Origin: Rhodanobacter sp. L36
Lineage (GTDB): Bacteria; Pseudomonadota; Gammaproteobacteria; Xanthomonadales; Rhodanobacteraceae
Direction: 5' to 3'
Assembly (NCBI RefSeq): GCF_009765755.1
Contig: NZ_LMUV01000011.1
Span: 1,561,286-1,625,285, forward strand
DNA length: 64,000 bases
Part shown: positions 25,745 through 34,841 of the stretch, in pieces
Layout of the letters: every line of letters starts with the position of its first letter
Numbering within the stretch: the first letter of the stretch is position 1
Position numbers and translations under genes: made by a program
The notes under the pieces: generated by a model
What the model saw: the letters and a program-made list of their open reading frames with translations, nothing else
The model's database searches: none
What the model was told of the DNA's origin: nothing

Positions 25745-26572
25745 ATGCAATCCATCGAAACACTGATCGACGACGCCTTCGAGCGTCGCAACGAACTCGG
25801 CACCACCGAGATCGAAACCCATCTGCGTCCGGCGCTGGAACAGGTGCTGGATCTGCTGGAGTCCGGCGAGCGACGCGTCGCCGAACCGGACGGGCAAGGC
25901 GGCTGGACGGTCAACCAGTGGATCAAGAAAGCGGTGTTGCTGTATTTCCGCATCAACGGCAACCGCGTGGTGGATGGCGGCGCGGCGATGGCGTTCGACA
26001 AGGTGCCGCTGCGTTTTGCGCAAGGCAACGACGCCGAACTTGAACAGCTTGGCGCGCGCGTGGTGCCCGGTGCGTTGGTGCGTCGTGGCGCGCACATCGC
26101 GAAGGACGCGGTGCTGATGCCGAGCTACGTCAACATCGGCGCCTACGTCGGCGCCGGCAGCATGATCGATACCTGGGCCACCGTCGGCTCGTGCGCGCAG
26201 ATAGGCGCGGGCGTGCATTTGTCCGGCGGCGTCGGCATTGGCGGCGTGCTCGAGCCCTTGCAGGCCAACCCGACCATCATCGAGGACAACTGCTTCGTCG
26301 GCGCGCGCTCGGAAGTGGTCGAAGGCGTCGTGGTCGAACGCGGCAGCGTGATCGGCATGGGCGTGTTCCTCGGCCAGTCCACGCGCATCTACAACCGCGC
26401 TACCGGCGAAACCAGTTACGGACGCGTGCCGGCCGGCAGCGTCGTGGTCGCCGGCAGCCTGCCCGCGAAAGACGGCAGCCACAGCCTGTATGCCGCCATC
26501 ATCGTCAAGCAGGTCGATGCGAAAACACGCAGCAAGACCAGCATCAACGAACTGCTGCGTAACGACCCGTGA
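25745..26572 (+). CDS. dapD: 2,3,4,5-tetrahydropyridine-2,6-dicarboxylate N-succinyltransferase
   Basis: The 275-residue protein has the family's usual length: an N-terminal helical domain followed by a left-handed beta helix of hexapeptide repeats (about residues 110-230, e.g. [20 protein letters not shown]). DapD transfers succinyl from succinyl-CoA to tetrahydrodipicolinate in lysine and diaminopimelate synthesis. It starts a four-gene run ending in dapE, the later desuccinylase step. Confidence 0.96.
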   Translation: MQSIETLIDDAFERRNELGTTEIETHLRPALEQVLDLLESGERRVAEPDGQGGWTVNQWIKKAVLLYFRINGNRVVDGGAAMAFDKVPLRFAQGNDAELEQLGARVVPGALVRRGAHIAKDAVLMPSYVNIGAYVGAGSMIDTWATVGSCAQIGAGVHLSGGVGIGGVLEPLQANPTIIEDNCFVGARSEVVEGVVVERGSVIGMGVFLGQSTRIYNRATGETSYGRVPAGSVVVAGSLPAKDGSHSLYAAIIVKQVDAKTRSKTSINELLRNDP

Positions 26573-27354
26573 GCAACACCGTTCCACGCACGTTCCTCAA
26601 CACGCAGCAACGTGGCTACGTGCTGGCACTTATCGGCGCGGTGGTGTTGATTCTTGCCTTGGTGTTGCCGTCGTTCGCGCAACCACAGGGTTATCACGAC
26701 TTCGCCGACAAACGTGGCTGGCTCGGCGTCCCCAACTTCGGTGACGTGGCATCGAATCTGGCTTTCCTGTGGGTAGGTTTGGCCGGGTTGTTCGTGCTGC
26801 GCTTGCCCAGCGTGCGTGCGATGGCAGCGGCGACCAGACAGGCTTATGGCCTGATGTTTTTCGGCCTGGTGTTCACCGCATTCGGTTCGGGCTATTACCA
26901 CTGGGCGCCGTCGGATGCGCGCCTGGTATGGGATCGCCTGCCGATGACCGTGGTGTTCATGCCGCTACTCGCGGCCACGCTGGCCGAACGCCTGCGCTGG
27001 CGCTCGACGTGGCCCCTGTGGGGCCTGACGCTGTTGGGTTTGGGCAGTGTGCTGTACTGGAAATGGAGCGGCAATCTGCTGCCTTATCTGATGGCGCAGG
27101 GCGGATCGATTCTGCTGATCCTGCTGGCGGTGATGTGGCTGCGGAGCCCGTGGACAGAGCGTCGGCTGTTGTATGCCGCACTGGCCAGTTACGCCGTGGC
27201 CTTTGTGAGCGAGAAGCTCGATCGGCCGATTTTCGAACTGAGTGCCAACATGGCCAGTGGCCACACGATCAAGCATCTGGCAGCGGCCTTCGCGTTCTAT
27301 TTCATGCAGCGGATGTTGCGTCAGCAACAGCCGCAAAGGGATACCAATCCATGA
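26569..27354 (+). CDS. CREST-superfamily (alkaline ceramidase-like) membrane hydrolase
   Basis: The 261-residue protein has seven or so hydrophobic segments and the CREST motif pattern: [20 protein letters not shown] (His and Asp in the middle) and [11 protein letters not shown] (two His near the C-terminus), which would hold zinc as in alkaline ceramidases and PAQR receptors. It starts at GTG 26569, overlapping the dapD stop by 4 bases, and its own stop overlaps the next start by 4 bases. Substrate unknown; many bacteria with this gene make no sphingolipids. Confidence 0.7.
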   Translation: MSNTVPRTFLNTQQRGYVLALIGAVVLILALVLPSFAQPQGYHDFADKRGWLGVPNFGDVASNLAFLWVGLAGLFVLRLPSVRAMAAATRQAYGLMFFGLVFTAFGSGYYHWAPSDARLVWDRLPMTVVFMPLLAATLAERLRWRSTWPLWGLTLLGLGSVLYWKWSGNLLPYLMAQGGSILLILLAVMWLRSPWTERRLLYAALASYAVAFVSEKLDRPIFELSANMASGHTIKHLAAAFAFYFMQRMLRQQQPQRDTNP

Positions 27355-27710
27355 CTGCGATCACCCTCTACGGCCTGCCCAATTGCGACAACTGCAAGAA
27401 GGCGCGCAACTGGTTCGCGCGCTTTGATGTGGCGCACGAGTTCGTCGACTATCGAGCGCATCCGGTGCCGCCGGCCACGCTTAAAACGTGGGCGCAGCAA
27501 TTGGGCGGCTGGGAAAAGATGGTCAACAAATCCGGCACCACTTGGCGCAACCTGCTGCCGCAACGCAAGAACCCCGGCAGCGATCCGGAGTGGATCTTGC
27601 TGCTGAAGGAACACCCCGCGCTGATCCGACGCCCCGTCGTCGTGCTGCCCGATGGCGCAGTCAGCGTGGGGTTCACCGACAACGGCTTCAAGAAACTGAT
27701 CGGTCGCTGA
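27351..27710 (+). CDS. ArsC/Spx-family (YffB-like) thioredoxin-fold protein
   Basis: The 119-residue protein has CDNCKKA at residues 12-18 in a thioredoxin-like fold and RRPVVVLPDG, the cis-Pro region of the ArsC family. YffB-type members are small and lie beside dapE in many gammaproteobacteria; the reductase role is not established. It overlaps the upstream CREST gene by 4 bases. Confidence 0.85.
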   Translation: MTAITLYGLPNCDNCKKARNWFARFDVAHEFVDYRAHPVPPATLKTWAQQLGGWEKMVNKSGTTWRNLLPQRKNPGSDPEWILLLKEHPALIRRPVVVLPDGAVSVGFTDNGFKKLIGR

Positions 27711-27810
27711 GCGGCGCGCTGTTGTCAGCTGCGCGAGCTGGTAACGCGCGACTCCCGACGCGCCGCGTTCGTTGTTACGCTGCACGTCTTTCCGCTTGAC
27801 GATATTCGCC

Positions 27811-28959
27811 ATGTCCGACGTTCTCGACCTCACCTGCGAGTTGATCAGCCGTCGCTCGGTCACGCCCGAAGACGCCGGCTGCCTGCGGCTGATCGGTGAA
27901 CGCCTGACGTGCGCAGGCTTCCACGTCGAGCACCTGCGCTACGGCGATGTGGACAATCTCTGGGCCACGCACGGCGCGGCTGGTGCGGTGCAGCCGGGCA
28001 AGCTGCTGGTCTTCCTCGGTCACACCGACGTGGTGCCGAGCGGGCCGGAAGCGTCCTGGCAGAGCCCGCCCTTCGAGCCGACGATTCGAGATGGACGTTT
28101 ATACGGCCGCGGTGCCGCTGACATGAAAGGATCGGTCGCTGCCATGGTGGTTGCGCTGGAGGAATTCGTGGTCGCGCATCCGACGCACTCCGGCCGCGTC
28201 GGTTTGTTGCTGACCAGCGACGAGGAAGGGCCGACCAATCTCGATGGCGTGCGTCGCGTGGTCGAACATTTTCGCGCTACTGGCGAATCGATCGACTGGT
28301 GCGTGGTCGGCGAACCTTCGGCGAAAGCGCGGCTCGGCGACCTGATTCGCGTGGGCCGGCGCGGTTCGCTGTCCGGCACGCTCACCGTGCGCGGCGTGCA
28401 GGGACACGTGGCGTATCCGGACAAGGCGTTGAATCCCATTCACGCGTTCGCGCCAGCGCTCGCCGAGCTGGCGGCGGAACGATGGGACGAGGGCAATGGC
28501 GATTTTCCGCCGACCTCTTTCCAGGTATCCAACCTCAATGCCGGAACCGGCGCGAACAACGTCATACCCGGCGAACTCAAGGCGCTGATCAACTTTCGCT
28601 ACAGCACCGCCAGTCGCTCGGATGACCTGCGCACGCGCACCGAAGCGATCCTGCATCGACACGGGCTGGATATCGCACTGGACTGGAATCTTTCCGGCGA
28701 GCCTTTTCTTACGCTGCCCGGTGGATGTCTTCGCGAAACAGTCGTGGCCATCTGCCGCGAACTGTGTGGCGTCGATCCGGAACAGAGCACCGGCGGCGGC
28801 ACATCGGACGGCCGTTTCATCGCGCCGATGGGCGCGGAGGTTGTCGAGATCGGTCCGGTCAACGCCACGATCCACAAAGTCGACGAGTGTGTTGCCGTCG
28901 ACGAGCTGGAGCAGTTGCCGGCGATTTACCGCGCCGTGTGCGAACGACTGCTGGCGTGA
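27811..28959 (+). CDS. dapE: Succinyl-diaminopimelate desuccinylase
   Basis: The 382-residue protein is an M20-family metallohydrolase: metal ligands in FLGHTDVVP (about residue 65) and [10 protein letters not shown] (about 98), the Glu pair in TSDEEGPT (about 132), and the C-terminal [10 protein letters not shown]. DapE releases succinate from N-succinyl-L,L-diaminopimelate. ATG 27811 is chosen by family length; the ribosome binding site is weak. It is 100 bp after the arsC-like gene. Confidence 0.95.
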   Translation: MSDVLDLTCELISRRSVTPEDAGCLRLIGERLTCAGFHVEHLRYGDVDNLWATHGAAGAVQPGKLLVFLGHTDVVPSGPEASWQSPPFEPTIRDGRLYGRGAADMKGSVAAMVVALEEFVVAHPTHSGRVGLLLTSDEEGPTNLDGVRRVVEHFRATGESIDWCVVGEPSAKARLGDLIRVGRRGSLSGTLTVRGVQGHVAYPDKALNPIHAFAPALAELAAERWDEGNGDFPPTSFQVSNLNAGTGANNVIPGELKALINFRYSTASRSDDLRTRTEAILHRHGLDIALDWNLSGEPFLTLPGGCLRETVVAICRELCGVDPEQSTGGGTSDGRFIAPMGAEVVEIGPVNATIHKVDECVAVDELEQLPAIYRAVCERLLA

Positions 28960-29178
28960 TGTAGAGCGGACGATGGGCGTGGCGACCTTTGCAGTCGCGC
29001 GCCAAGGCGATCGGTTATTTCTTGCACCCGTCTGCAGTGAATCGATACGCACGAGCAGGTCGCCCTGTGTGGTGTGTTTTGCGTTCGGTAACTCGCCATC
29101 GATCATTCCTGCGTGTTGATGCGATAGAAAAAGATTTGTCTCGACGATCGAGACCTTCGTCCGGCGTAGAGCGCCGGC

Positions 29179-29221
29179 TGTCCGTGATGTGTCCGGACAT
29201 TCGCGCCAACGTCCGCGGACA
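29179..29221 (+). promoter_or_regulatory. Tandem activator-type palindromes upstream of a sigma-54 promoter
   Basis: TGTCCGGACA (29190-29199) and GTCCGCGGAC (29211-29220, followed by A) are perfect palindromes 21 bp apart centre to centre, two helical turns. A degenerate third copy TGTCCGTGAT starts at 29179. The set is 70-100 bp upstream of the GG-N10-GC promoter. Near-identical sites are at 5064-5094. Confidence 0.6.
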
Positions 29222-29287
29222 GTTTTTCGCCCATCGAAGAGAGAAGGGAAACCGCTCAACCGCGCGGTTTGTGGGCGTTCCAGACGT

Positions 29288-29303
29288 TGGCACAGGCTTT
29301 GCC
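29288..29303 (+). promoter_or_regulatory. Sigma-54 (RpoN) promoter of the 49-residue peptide gene
   Basis: TGGCACAGGCTTTGCC carries the invariant GG (29289-29290) and GC (29301-29302) exactly 10 bp apart, with TGGCAC and TTTGC close to consensus. The start codon of the small gene is 43 bases downstream. Confidence 0.7.
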
Positions 29304-29345
29304 ATAGTCCTGTCGAAGCCTCATTCCAAACTACGGAGCACCGCC

Positions 29346-29495
29346 ATGAAATTCGAAACCCTGATGTTGAAAAGTCTGTTCTTCGCTTGCGTGCTGGCCG
29401 GCGCGTTGACTGTCGGTTCGATGCTGCTGGCGAAGCCCGTCGCGGCGAACGTGGCGTCGAGCCACGTCGCCACGACGGCCGCTTCGGCTGGCTGA
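29346..29495 (+). CDS. 49-residue exported or membrane peptide under sigma-54 control
   Basis: ATG 29346 follows GGAG at a good distance. The peptide has a charged start (MKFETLMLK), a hydrophobic core (SLFFACVLAGALTVGSMLLA) and a short Ala/Ser/Thr-rich tail. It may be a signal-peptide-bearing small secreted peptide or a single-pass membrane peptide. It is the first gene after the RpoN-type promoter. No family is recognised. Confidence 0.65.
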   Translation: MKFETLMLKSLFFACVLAGALTVGSMLLAKPVAANVASSHVATTAASAG

Positions 29496-29713
29496 TTCGA
29501 TCACTGCTTCCCTGGGCAACACCCAGCCAACGCGACACACAACTTGGTAAACGGATTGAAGGTGTTCTTTCGATCCACGGTCCACGGAATGCACGAGGGC
29601 AGGCAGCGGACCATGCAGCGAGATCGCACCTCGCACTGCCTTTGCAACGAGCTGACCGCCAGACATCGGCAAGCTCATTTCGATTCACTGTCTCGATGAC
29701 GTTGAGGAATTCC

Positions 29714-30112
29714 ATGAATAGCAATAACTCCCTCCAGGCCGGTCTTTCCCCCCGCGGCGCAATGTCCTCCATCCGGAGCATGGCCATGGTGATCGCCCTC
29801 GGTGTTTGCGGCGCGGCTGGATCCGCCGCGGTGCAAGCGCAGGCAACCTCCGGCAGTTTGTTCGGATGGGCGCCGGTTGGCGACACCATCACGGTGCAAA
29901 GCGCCGCTACCGGCACGCATCATCAGGTCACGACAAACGCCAAAGGTCGATTCAGTTTCAACACACTTCCCATGGACACCTACACGGTGACTTTCGAAAA
30001 AGACGGACAGCCGGTCCAGATTCATCCGAATGTTCCCGTCACGGTTGGTCGAGGTCAGGAAGTCGACTTCCTCTGCGACGGCGTCAAATGCGCTGACACG
30101 GTTGGCAAATAA
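29714..30112 (+). CDS. Exported single-domain protein resembling the Oar receptor N-terminal domain
   Basis: A 132-residue protein from ATG 29714 (GAGG six bases upstream). After a long signal peptide (cleavage near AAVQAQA) comes one carboxypeptidase-regulatory-like beta domain: TITVQSAATGTHHQVTT, then NAKGRFSFNTLPMDTYTVTFEK. This matches the domain that precedes the plug in Oar-type receptors, as at the start of this window, but no plug or barrel follows; the gene ends normally. It lies 218 bp after the sigma-54-driven peptide and may share its transcript. Possibly a periplasmic adaptor; function unknown. Confidence 0.7.
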   Translation: MNSNNSLQAGLSPRGAMSSIRSMAMVIALGVCGAAGSAAVQAQATSGSLFGWAPVGDTITVQSAATGTHHQVTTNAKGRFSFNTLPMDTYTVTFEKDGQPVQIHPNVPVTVGRGQEVDFLCDGVKCADTVGK

Positions 30113-30122
30113 TTGCCTGATC

Positions 30123-30150
30123 GGCGCTCGCACGAGATGCGAGCGCCTTC
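30123..30150. terminator. Hairpin between convergent genes
   Basis: A perfect 10-bp stem (GGCGCTCGCA / TGCGAGCGCC) with a 5-nt loop between a rightward gene ending at 30112 and a leftward gene ending at 30156. The T run is poor, so termination strength is uncertain. Confidence 0.55.
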
Positions 30151-30155
30151 GGGTT

Positions 30156-32552
30156 CTAGTGATTTACCGGCACAAGCACCAACGTGTGCTGTGTCGCGCC
30201 GGGCAGCAACGGCGTCGGTTTTCCTTGCACCCAATCTTCATGGCCGGCGCGGAAGTAGGGCGACAGCGGGTTGTCGCTCTGGCCGCCGGGCATTTCGAGA
30301 ATGCCCTTGTCTTCGTGGCCGGGCGAAACGTCCAGGCGCTCCGATGCGCCGAAGTCGGACGAGGCCACACGCGGCATGTTGTTGTCACCCGGTAGCGCGT
30401 CGTCGGGCATGTCGATGAAATGAGCGAGCCAGCCTGGCAGCGCGGGCGACAGTGCGTGATCGATGCGGCTGCGATTCTGTTCGCCCCAACTGCGCGCGGC
30501 GAGACCGCCGGGTTGCTTGCCGAGATCGATGGCCACCTGTCGCGCAGCGTCCAGCAACAGCGCGTGCCAGTTTTGGTATTTCGGATCGAGCAGGTTGGCG
30601 GGTTGTGCGTTGATCAGCATCCACACGGCCGCTTCGGCGCTGTTTTCAACGGGCGAGCTGAAATCGCCGAAGCGTTGCTTGACGCGTGCGACGAATGGCG
30701 CGAACACGGCCCGACTGACCTGCATGCGAAATGCGCGTACCAGCCGATAGTCCACGCTGTCGACATCGGCGCGACCCTTCCATGATTGCGTCAGCTGACG
30801 AAGCTGTTGCAGCGATGAATCCGTGGTGCCGGCCAGCGTCTGTTGCAGCAACTGCTGCCAGCGCGTGAGCAGCACGGCGCGATCGTCGAGCTGGATGTCG
30901 AGCAGGTTGCCCGGCGTGAACGCCGCATGCGCGCGCAGGTCATCGCGCAACTGTTGCGCGCGCGCACCGAGATCGTGGCCCCCATCGCCCAGTAGTGTGA
31001 GCACATCGCCGCCGATGGTCCGGTTGTTGGCCGTCCAAAGTCGTCCGTCGGCAGGATTCTCGATGCGCGGATATTCCGCGGGCGTTGCCCAGCCTTGCCA
31101 GCCATTGCCAGGCTTCGACCAGTCACCGGGCAGCTGCGGATCAAAGCCCGCGCGCAATGGAATGCTGTTGCCGGTAATGGTCCAGCCGATGTGTCCCGTG
31201 CTGTCGGCCACCAGCAGGTTTTGCGGCGGCATGCCGATCTGCGACGCGAGGTCGAGCGCGCTTTTCGCGTCGACCGCCTGTTCGAGCTTCATCTGCAGCA
31301 CGTTGTAACCGCGCGGAAGATCGCCGATCCAGGCAAGCGCAAGCGACGTGCCGTCGACATCCTTCGCGAGGATCGGACCCCAGCGCGTGCCCTCGACCTT
31401 GAGCACCGTATCGGGTCGACCTTTCACGGGAATGTGCTCATCGTGTACTTCGATGTTCGCCCAGCCTTCCGGCACTTTGTAACGGTTGGGATTCGATGGA
31501 TCGCGCAGCACGCGCACCCAGTCGAGCCAGTCGCCGTAGCTGTTGGTGAATCCCCAGGCGATCTGCCCGTTGGAACCGGCGACTGACGCCGGTGTGCCGG
31601 GCAGCGTCACGCCGTTGAACTCGCGTTGCCCGTGCGGCGCGGTGGTGTCGGGATAGCGCAATCGCGCGCGGAACCAGATGTTCGGCACGCCCAGGCCCAG
31701 ATGCATGTCGTTGGCGAGCATCGCCGCACGGTTGTCGGTGAGCGAACCGGCCACTGCAAAGTTGTTGCTGCCGGGACGTGGTGCGTCGAACGGGAGTGCG
31801 TCGATCAGACTCGCGGTGGTCTTGCCGGCAGTGGTGCGGCGAAGATCGAAAACGTCGGCGCCCGGGATCACCGGCGTGCGCGAAAGTTCGCCGCTGAGCG
31901 GTGCTTCCCAGTCGGGGTCCGGCGACAACAGGAAATCCACGACCGCGCCGGGCAATACCGAACGCATCTGCGCGATGTGCAATTCGCGTTCGTTGCGGCC
32001 GTCGCCGTTGAGGTCCAGATACATCGCGGCGATCACCAGCAGGCTGTCCTGTGAACGCCAAGGTTGCGGACGGCTGCCGAGCAGAAAATATTCCCATGGC
32101 TTGTTGCGCAGATCGACGAGCCCGGCGTTGACGCCATCGCGGTAACGATCGAGTTGCAGTTTCTGCGCCGGTGGCAGTTGTGCGTACGCCGCGTCGACCA
32201 CCGCGCGCAGTCGATGACGGCGATGACCGAGATCGGTCTTCAGCGCGGCGGGTCCGATCAATGCGGATAATTCGCCGGCCGGCATGCGGCGCATCAGGTC
32301 CATCTCGAAGAAGCGTTCCTGCGCATGGACATAGCCGAGCGCGTAGCTGATGCCCTCGCGAGTGGAAGCTTCGATCGTCGTCGTGCCCAGTGCGTCGCGT
32401 TCGATGCGTATTTTCGTGGTCAAACCGGCGACGTGGCGTTCACCATCGAGCCGTGCGCGACTTCCGTCGAGCAGGTACCAGACGAAGATCAACGCGATGA
32501 TCAGCAGCGCAAGTACCGCCAATAGCAGGCGACGCCAGAATGCTGACTTCAT
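30156..32552 (-). CDS. Penicillin-acylase-family (Ntn) amidohydrolase
   Basis: The 798-residue protein has an N-terminal hydrophobic segment (about 8-28), an alpha-subunit region, and the self-cleavage site PRPG/SNNFAV, placing the N-terminal nucleophile at Ser262 of the beta subunit. Family members cleave penicillin G, N-acyl-homoserine lactones or other N-acyl amides in the periplasm; the substrate cannot be told. ATG 32552 overlaps the stop of the phosphodiester glycosidase gene by 4 bases, so the two are translationally coupled. Confidence 0.88.
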   Translation of the reverse strand: MKSAFWRRLLLAVLALLIIALIFVWYLLDGSRARLDGERHVAGLTTKIRIERDALGTTTIEASTREGISYALGYVHAQERFFEMDLMRRMPAGELSALIGPAALKTDLGHRRHRLRAVVDAAYAQLPPAQKLQLDRYRDGVNAGLVDLRNKPWEYFLLGSRPQPWRSQDSLLVIAAMYLDLNGDGRNERELHIAQMRSVLPGAVVDFLLSPDPDWEAPLSGELSRTPVIPGADVFDLRRTTAGKTTASLIDALPFDAPRPGSNNFAVAGSLTDNRAAMLANDMHLGLGVPNIWFRARLRYPDTTAPHGQREFNGVTLPGTPASVAGSNGQIAWGFTNSYGDWLDWVRVLRDPSNPNRYKVPEGWANIEVHDEHIPVKGRPDTVLKVEGTRWGPILAKDVDGTSLALAWIGDLPRGYNVLQMKLEQAVDAKSALDLASQIGMPPQNLLVADSTGHIGWTITGNSIPLRAGFDPQLPGDWSKPGNGWQGWATPAEYPRIENPADGRLWTANNRTIGGDVLTLLGDGGHDLGARAQQLRDDLRAHAAFTPGNLLDIQLDDRAVLLTRWQQLLQQTLAGTTDSSLQQLRQLTQSWKGRADVDSVDYRLVRAFRMQVSRAVFAPFVARVKQRFGDFSSPVENSAEAAVWMLINAQPANLLDPKYQNWHALLLDAARQVAIDLGKQPGGLAARSWGEQNRSRIDHALSPALPGWLAHFIDMPDDALPGDNNMPRVASSDFGASERLDVSPGHEDKGILEMPGGQSDNPLSPYFRAGHEDWVQGKPTPLLPGATQHTLVLVPVNH

Positions 32553-33361
32553 TTTCTGGCGAACACCGCAAAAATGCCGGCGTATGGTTTGACCAGCATC
32601 GCCGGCGCGCCGGTGTAGCCTTCGCCGTCCACATAAAGTTGCGAGATACTGCCGTCGAGATAGAGTGCGTCGCGGCAACCGAGCTTGTCACGGAATAGCC
32701 GTCCAAACGTGTGGAAGTTCACCGGCGCTTCGCTGACCGCAAACTCGACATCGGTCGGCGTTCGCACACAAACGCCGCTGCGCCACTTCAGGCTCGAAGA
32801 ATCATCCACGAACTGCTCGTTGAGCTTGCCGTCGATCAGCAACATCGGCCCGGATTGCGTCGCCCATTGCGCAGGCTTGGCGTCCGCCTTGAACGCACTG
32901 CTGGTGCGTACCGCGGCGTGGCCATCGGGATAGATCGCGAAGACGCCGTTCGGCAGCATCGAGAAATTGCCGGATGCGGGATTGCCGTGTGCCAGGTTCA
33001 ACGGCACAACTGTCTTGCCGTTTTCCACGTACAGGCCCAGCGGTGCGAACATGCGGTCGTAGATGCCGGCGTTGGCGGCGAACATCAATCGCTGCCCATG
33101 CGCTGCGCCCCACTGGCGCAAGGTTTCGATGTCGCCAAACGGTTGGCCATTCTGTGGGTTGCGCCAGTGCAGAGTCAGCTGCTCGCGTTTCAGATCCAGA
33201 TGGACCACGCGGTAGTTCTGTCCCTCGAACGCCAGCTCGCTGCTGTCCAGCGCCTGCGCGGATGGCGTGCAACCGAACGCGCCGGCGAACAGCGCCAGCG
33301 GCAGCAGCCAGCGCAGCGAACGAACCACGGGAAGGGATGCAACGGAAAAGGGCAGAGGCAT
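32549..33361 (-). CDS. Exported phosphodiester glycosidase family (DUF2233) protein
   Basis: The 270-residue protein has an N-terminal signal with a Cys at LFAGAFGC, perhaps a lipoprotein site. The NAGPA/DUF2233 core shows FAANAGIYD, LNLAHGNPASGNFS, SGPMLLIDGK and ALYLDGSISQLY. The human relative removes GlcNAc from phosphodiester-linked mannose; bacterial members probably act on exopolysaccharide or cell-wall phosphodiesters. It precedes and overlaps the penicillin-acylase gene. Confidence 0.8.
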   Translation of the reverse strand: MPLPFSVASLPVVRSLRWLLPLALFAGAFGCTPSAQALDSSELAFEGQNYRVVHLDLKREQLTLHWRNPQNGQPFGDIETLRQWGAAHGQRLMFAANAGIYDRMFAPLGLYVENGKTVVPLNLAHGNPASGNFSMLPNGVFAIYPDGHAAVRTSSAFKADAKPAQWATQSGPMLLIDGKLNEQFVDDSSSLKWRSGVCVRTPTDVEFAVSEAPVNFHTFGRLFRDKLGCRDALYLDGSISQLYVDGEGYTGAPAMLVKPYAGIFAVFARK

Positions 33362-33481
33362 CCGCCGATGGTCGCCGCCCGGGGAAGGCGGCGCAAGTCC
33401 ACTTGTGGCATGTATTCAGCCACCGCCCGACAAGCGCCCATCACTGCCGTTAAACTTTCCTTTTTGGTCGGTGCCTACTCG

Positions 33482-33970
33482 ATGCCCTATACCCCGATCG
33501 TCGCCACGCTGGGCTACGTGCTGTCGCCGGATCGAAGCCGCGTGCTGATGATCCACCGCAACGCGCGAGCGGACGACCAGCATCTCGGCAAGTACAACGG
33601 CCTCGGCGGCAAGATGGAACCCAACGAAGACATCGCCACATGCATGCGCCGCGAGATCCGGGAAGAAGCCGGCATCGAATGCCTGTCGATGCAACTGCGC
33701 GGCACCCTCAACTGGCCCGGCTTCGGCAAGAACGGCGAAGACTGGCTGGGCTTCATCTTCATCATCGACAGCTACAGCGGCATGGCGCTGGAAAGCAATC
33801 CTGAAGGTACGCTCGAATGGATCGCGCTCGATCGTCTGATGGAGTTGCCGATGTGGGAAGGCGACCGCCATTTTCTGCCGCTGGTGTTCGACGACGACGC
33901 ACGGCCGTTTCATGGGGTGATGCCGTATCGCGAGGGGCGAATGGAGTCCTGGGCGTTTACGAGGTTTTAG
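33482..33970 (+). CDS. NUDIX hydrolase, MutT/8-oxo-dGTP diphosphatase type
   Basis: A 162-residue protein with a complete Nudix box starting GGKMEPNEDIATCMRREIRE and continuing EAGI (about residues 41-64). The KYNGLGGKMEP lead-in is typical of MutT/MTH1-like 8-oxo-(d)GTP diphosphatases. ATG 33482 fits the family; the longer open frame upstream overlaps the divergent DUF2233 gene and is not credible. Confidence 0.88.
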   Translation: MPYTPIVATLGYVLSPDRSRVLMIHRNARADDQHLGKYNGLGGKMEPNEDIATCMRREIREEAGIECLSMQLRGTLNWPGFGKNGEDWLGFIFIIDSYSGMALESNPEGTLEWIALDRLMELPMWEGDRHFLPLVFDDDARPFHGVMPYREGRMESWAFTRF

Positions 33971-34064
33971 CTGGAGAAGCGCGCCGAACTTTTCACTCGT
34001 CGCCGCAATGACAAAGACAATGAAATACCGCGACTGAAAAAACATCCAAGAGAAGCCTTGATCG

Positions 34065-34841
34065 TTACGCCACATCCCCCAACCACTCCGCTCCGGAAAA
34101 CTTTCCATCCGCCAGCGCTTGTGCGCGCGTCAATTCATCGGGCTTCAGGACATCGTGCCGCAACCCGTACAGGCGGCGGAAGGTGGCGATCATGCGTTCG
34201 ATCACGGCTTCGCGTGGGAGGCCGGTCTGGCTGCGCAGCGGGTCGACGCGTTTGGCGGCGCTGGTGGTGCCCTTGTCGGAAAGTTTTTCGCGACCGATGC
34301 GCAGCACGTCGAGCATTTTCGCGGCGTCGATGTCGTAGGCCATGGTGACGTGATGCAACACCGCGCCGCCACGATGCACCTGGGCGGCGCCGGCGATCTT
34401 GCCGGCTTCGGAGGTGATGTCGTTCAGTGGCTGGTACCACGCCTTGATGCCGAGCGTGCCCAGCGCCTCGATCACCCACGCATCCAGAAACGCATAGGCT
34501 TCCTGGAATGACATGTCCTTGACCAGCGACAGCGGCGCGTAGATGGAATAGGTGATGGTGTTGCCCGGCTCGATGAACATCGCGCCGCCGCCGCTGATGC
34601 GTCGCACGATCTCGATGCCATGACGTCGCGCCGCTTGCGCGTCGACTTCGTTGCGCAGCGACTGGAATCTCCCGATGACCACGGCCGACGATGCCCATTC
34701 CCAGATGCGCAGCGTGGGCGGCCGGCGTCCGGCGCCGACTTCATGCGTGAGCACGTCGTCCAATGCCATGTGCAGCGCAGGCGATTGCGGAACGGTGTGG
34801 ATGAGCCGCCACTCGTGGTCGCGCCAGTCGGTTCGCGTCAT
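34065..34841 (-). CDS. lplA: Lipoate-protein ligase A, large (catalytic) subunit
   Basis: The 258-residue protein is a biotin/lipoate ligase-type domain with VRRISGGGAMF (about residues 78-88), the lipoyl-adenylate loop, and GKIAGAAQ (about 147-154) with the catalytic Lys. It lacks the C-terminal accessory domain of E. coli LplA; that domain is encoded by the overlapping gene upstream. It ligates free lipoate to E2 and GcvH lipoyl domains via lipoyl-AMP. Confidence 0.88.
   Translation of the reverse strand: MTRTDWRDHEWRLIHTVPQSPALHMALDDVLTHEVGAGRRPPTLRIWEWASSAVVIGRFQSLRNEVDAQAARRHGIEIVRRISGGGAMFIEPGNTITYSIYAPLSLVKDMSFQEAYAFLDAWVIEALGTLGIKAWYQPLNDITSEAGKIAGAAQVHRGGAVLHHVTMAYDIDAAKMLDVLRIGREKLSDKGTTSAAKRVDPLRSQTGLPREAVIERMIATFRRLYGLRHDVLKPDELTRAQALADGKFSGAEWLGDVA

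Noticed and set aside
28099..29916. A 605-codon minus-strand frame across dapE and the sigma-54 region
   Set aside because: It is antisense to dapE, crosses clear regulatory sequence and has no recognisable domain.
32711..33481. Long N-terminal extension of the NUDIX protein
   Set aside because: It is antisense to the DUF2233 gene and lies before a good family start.
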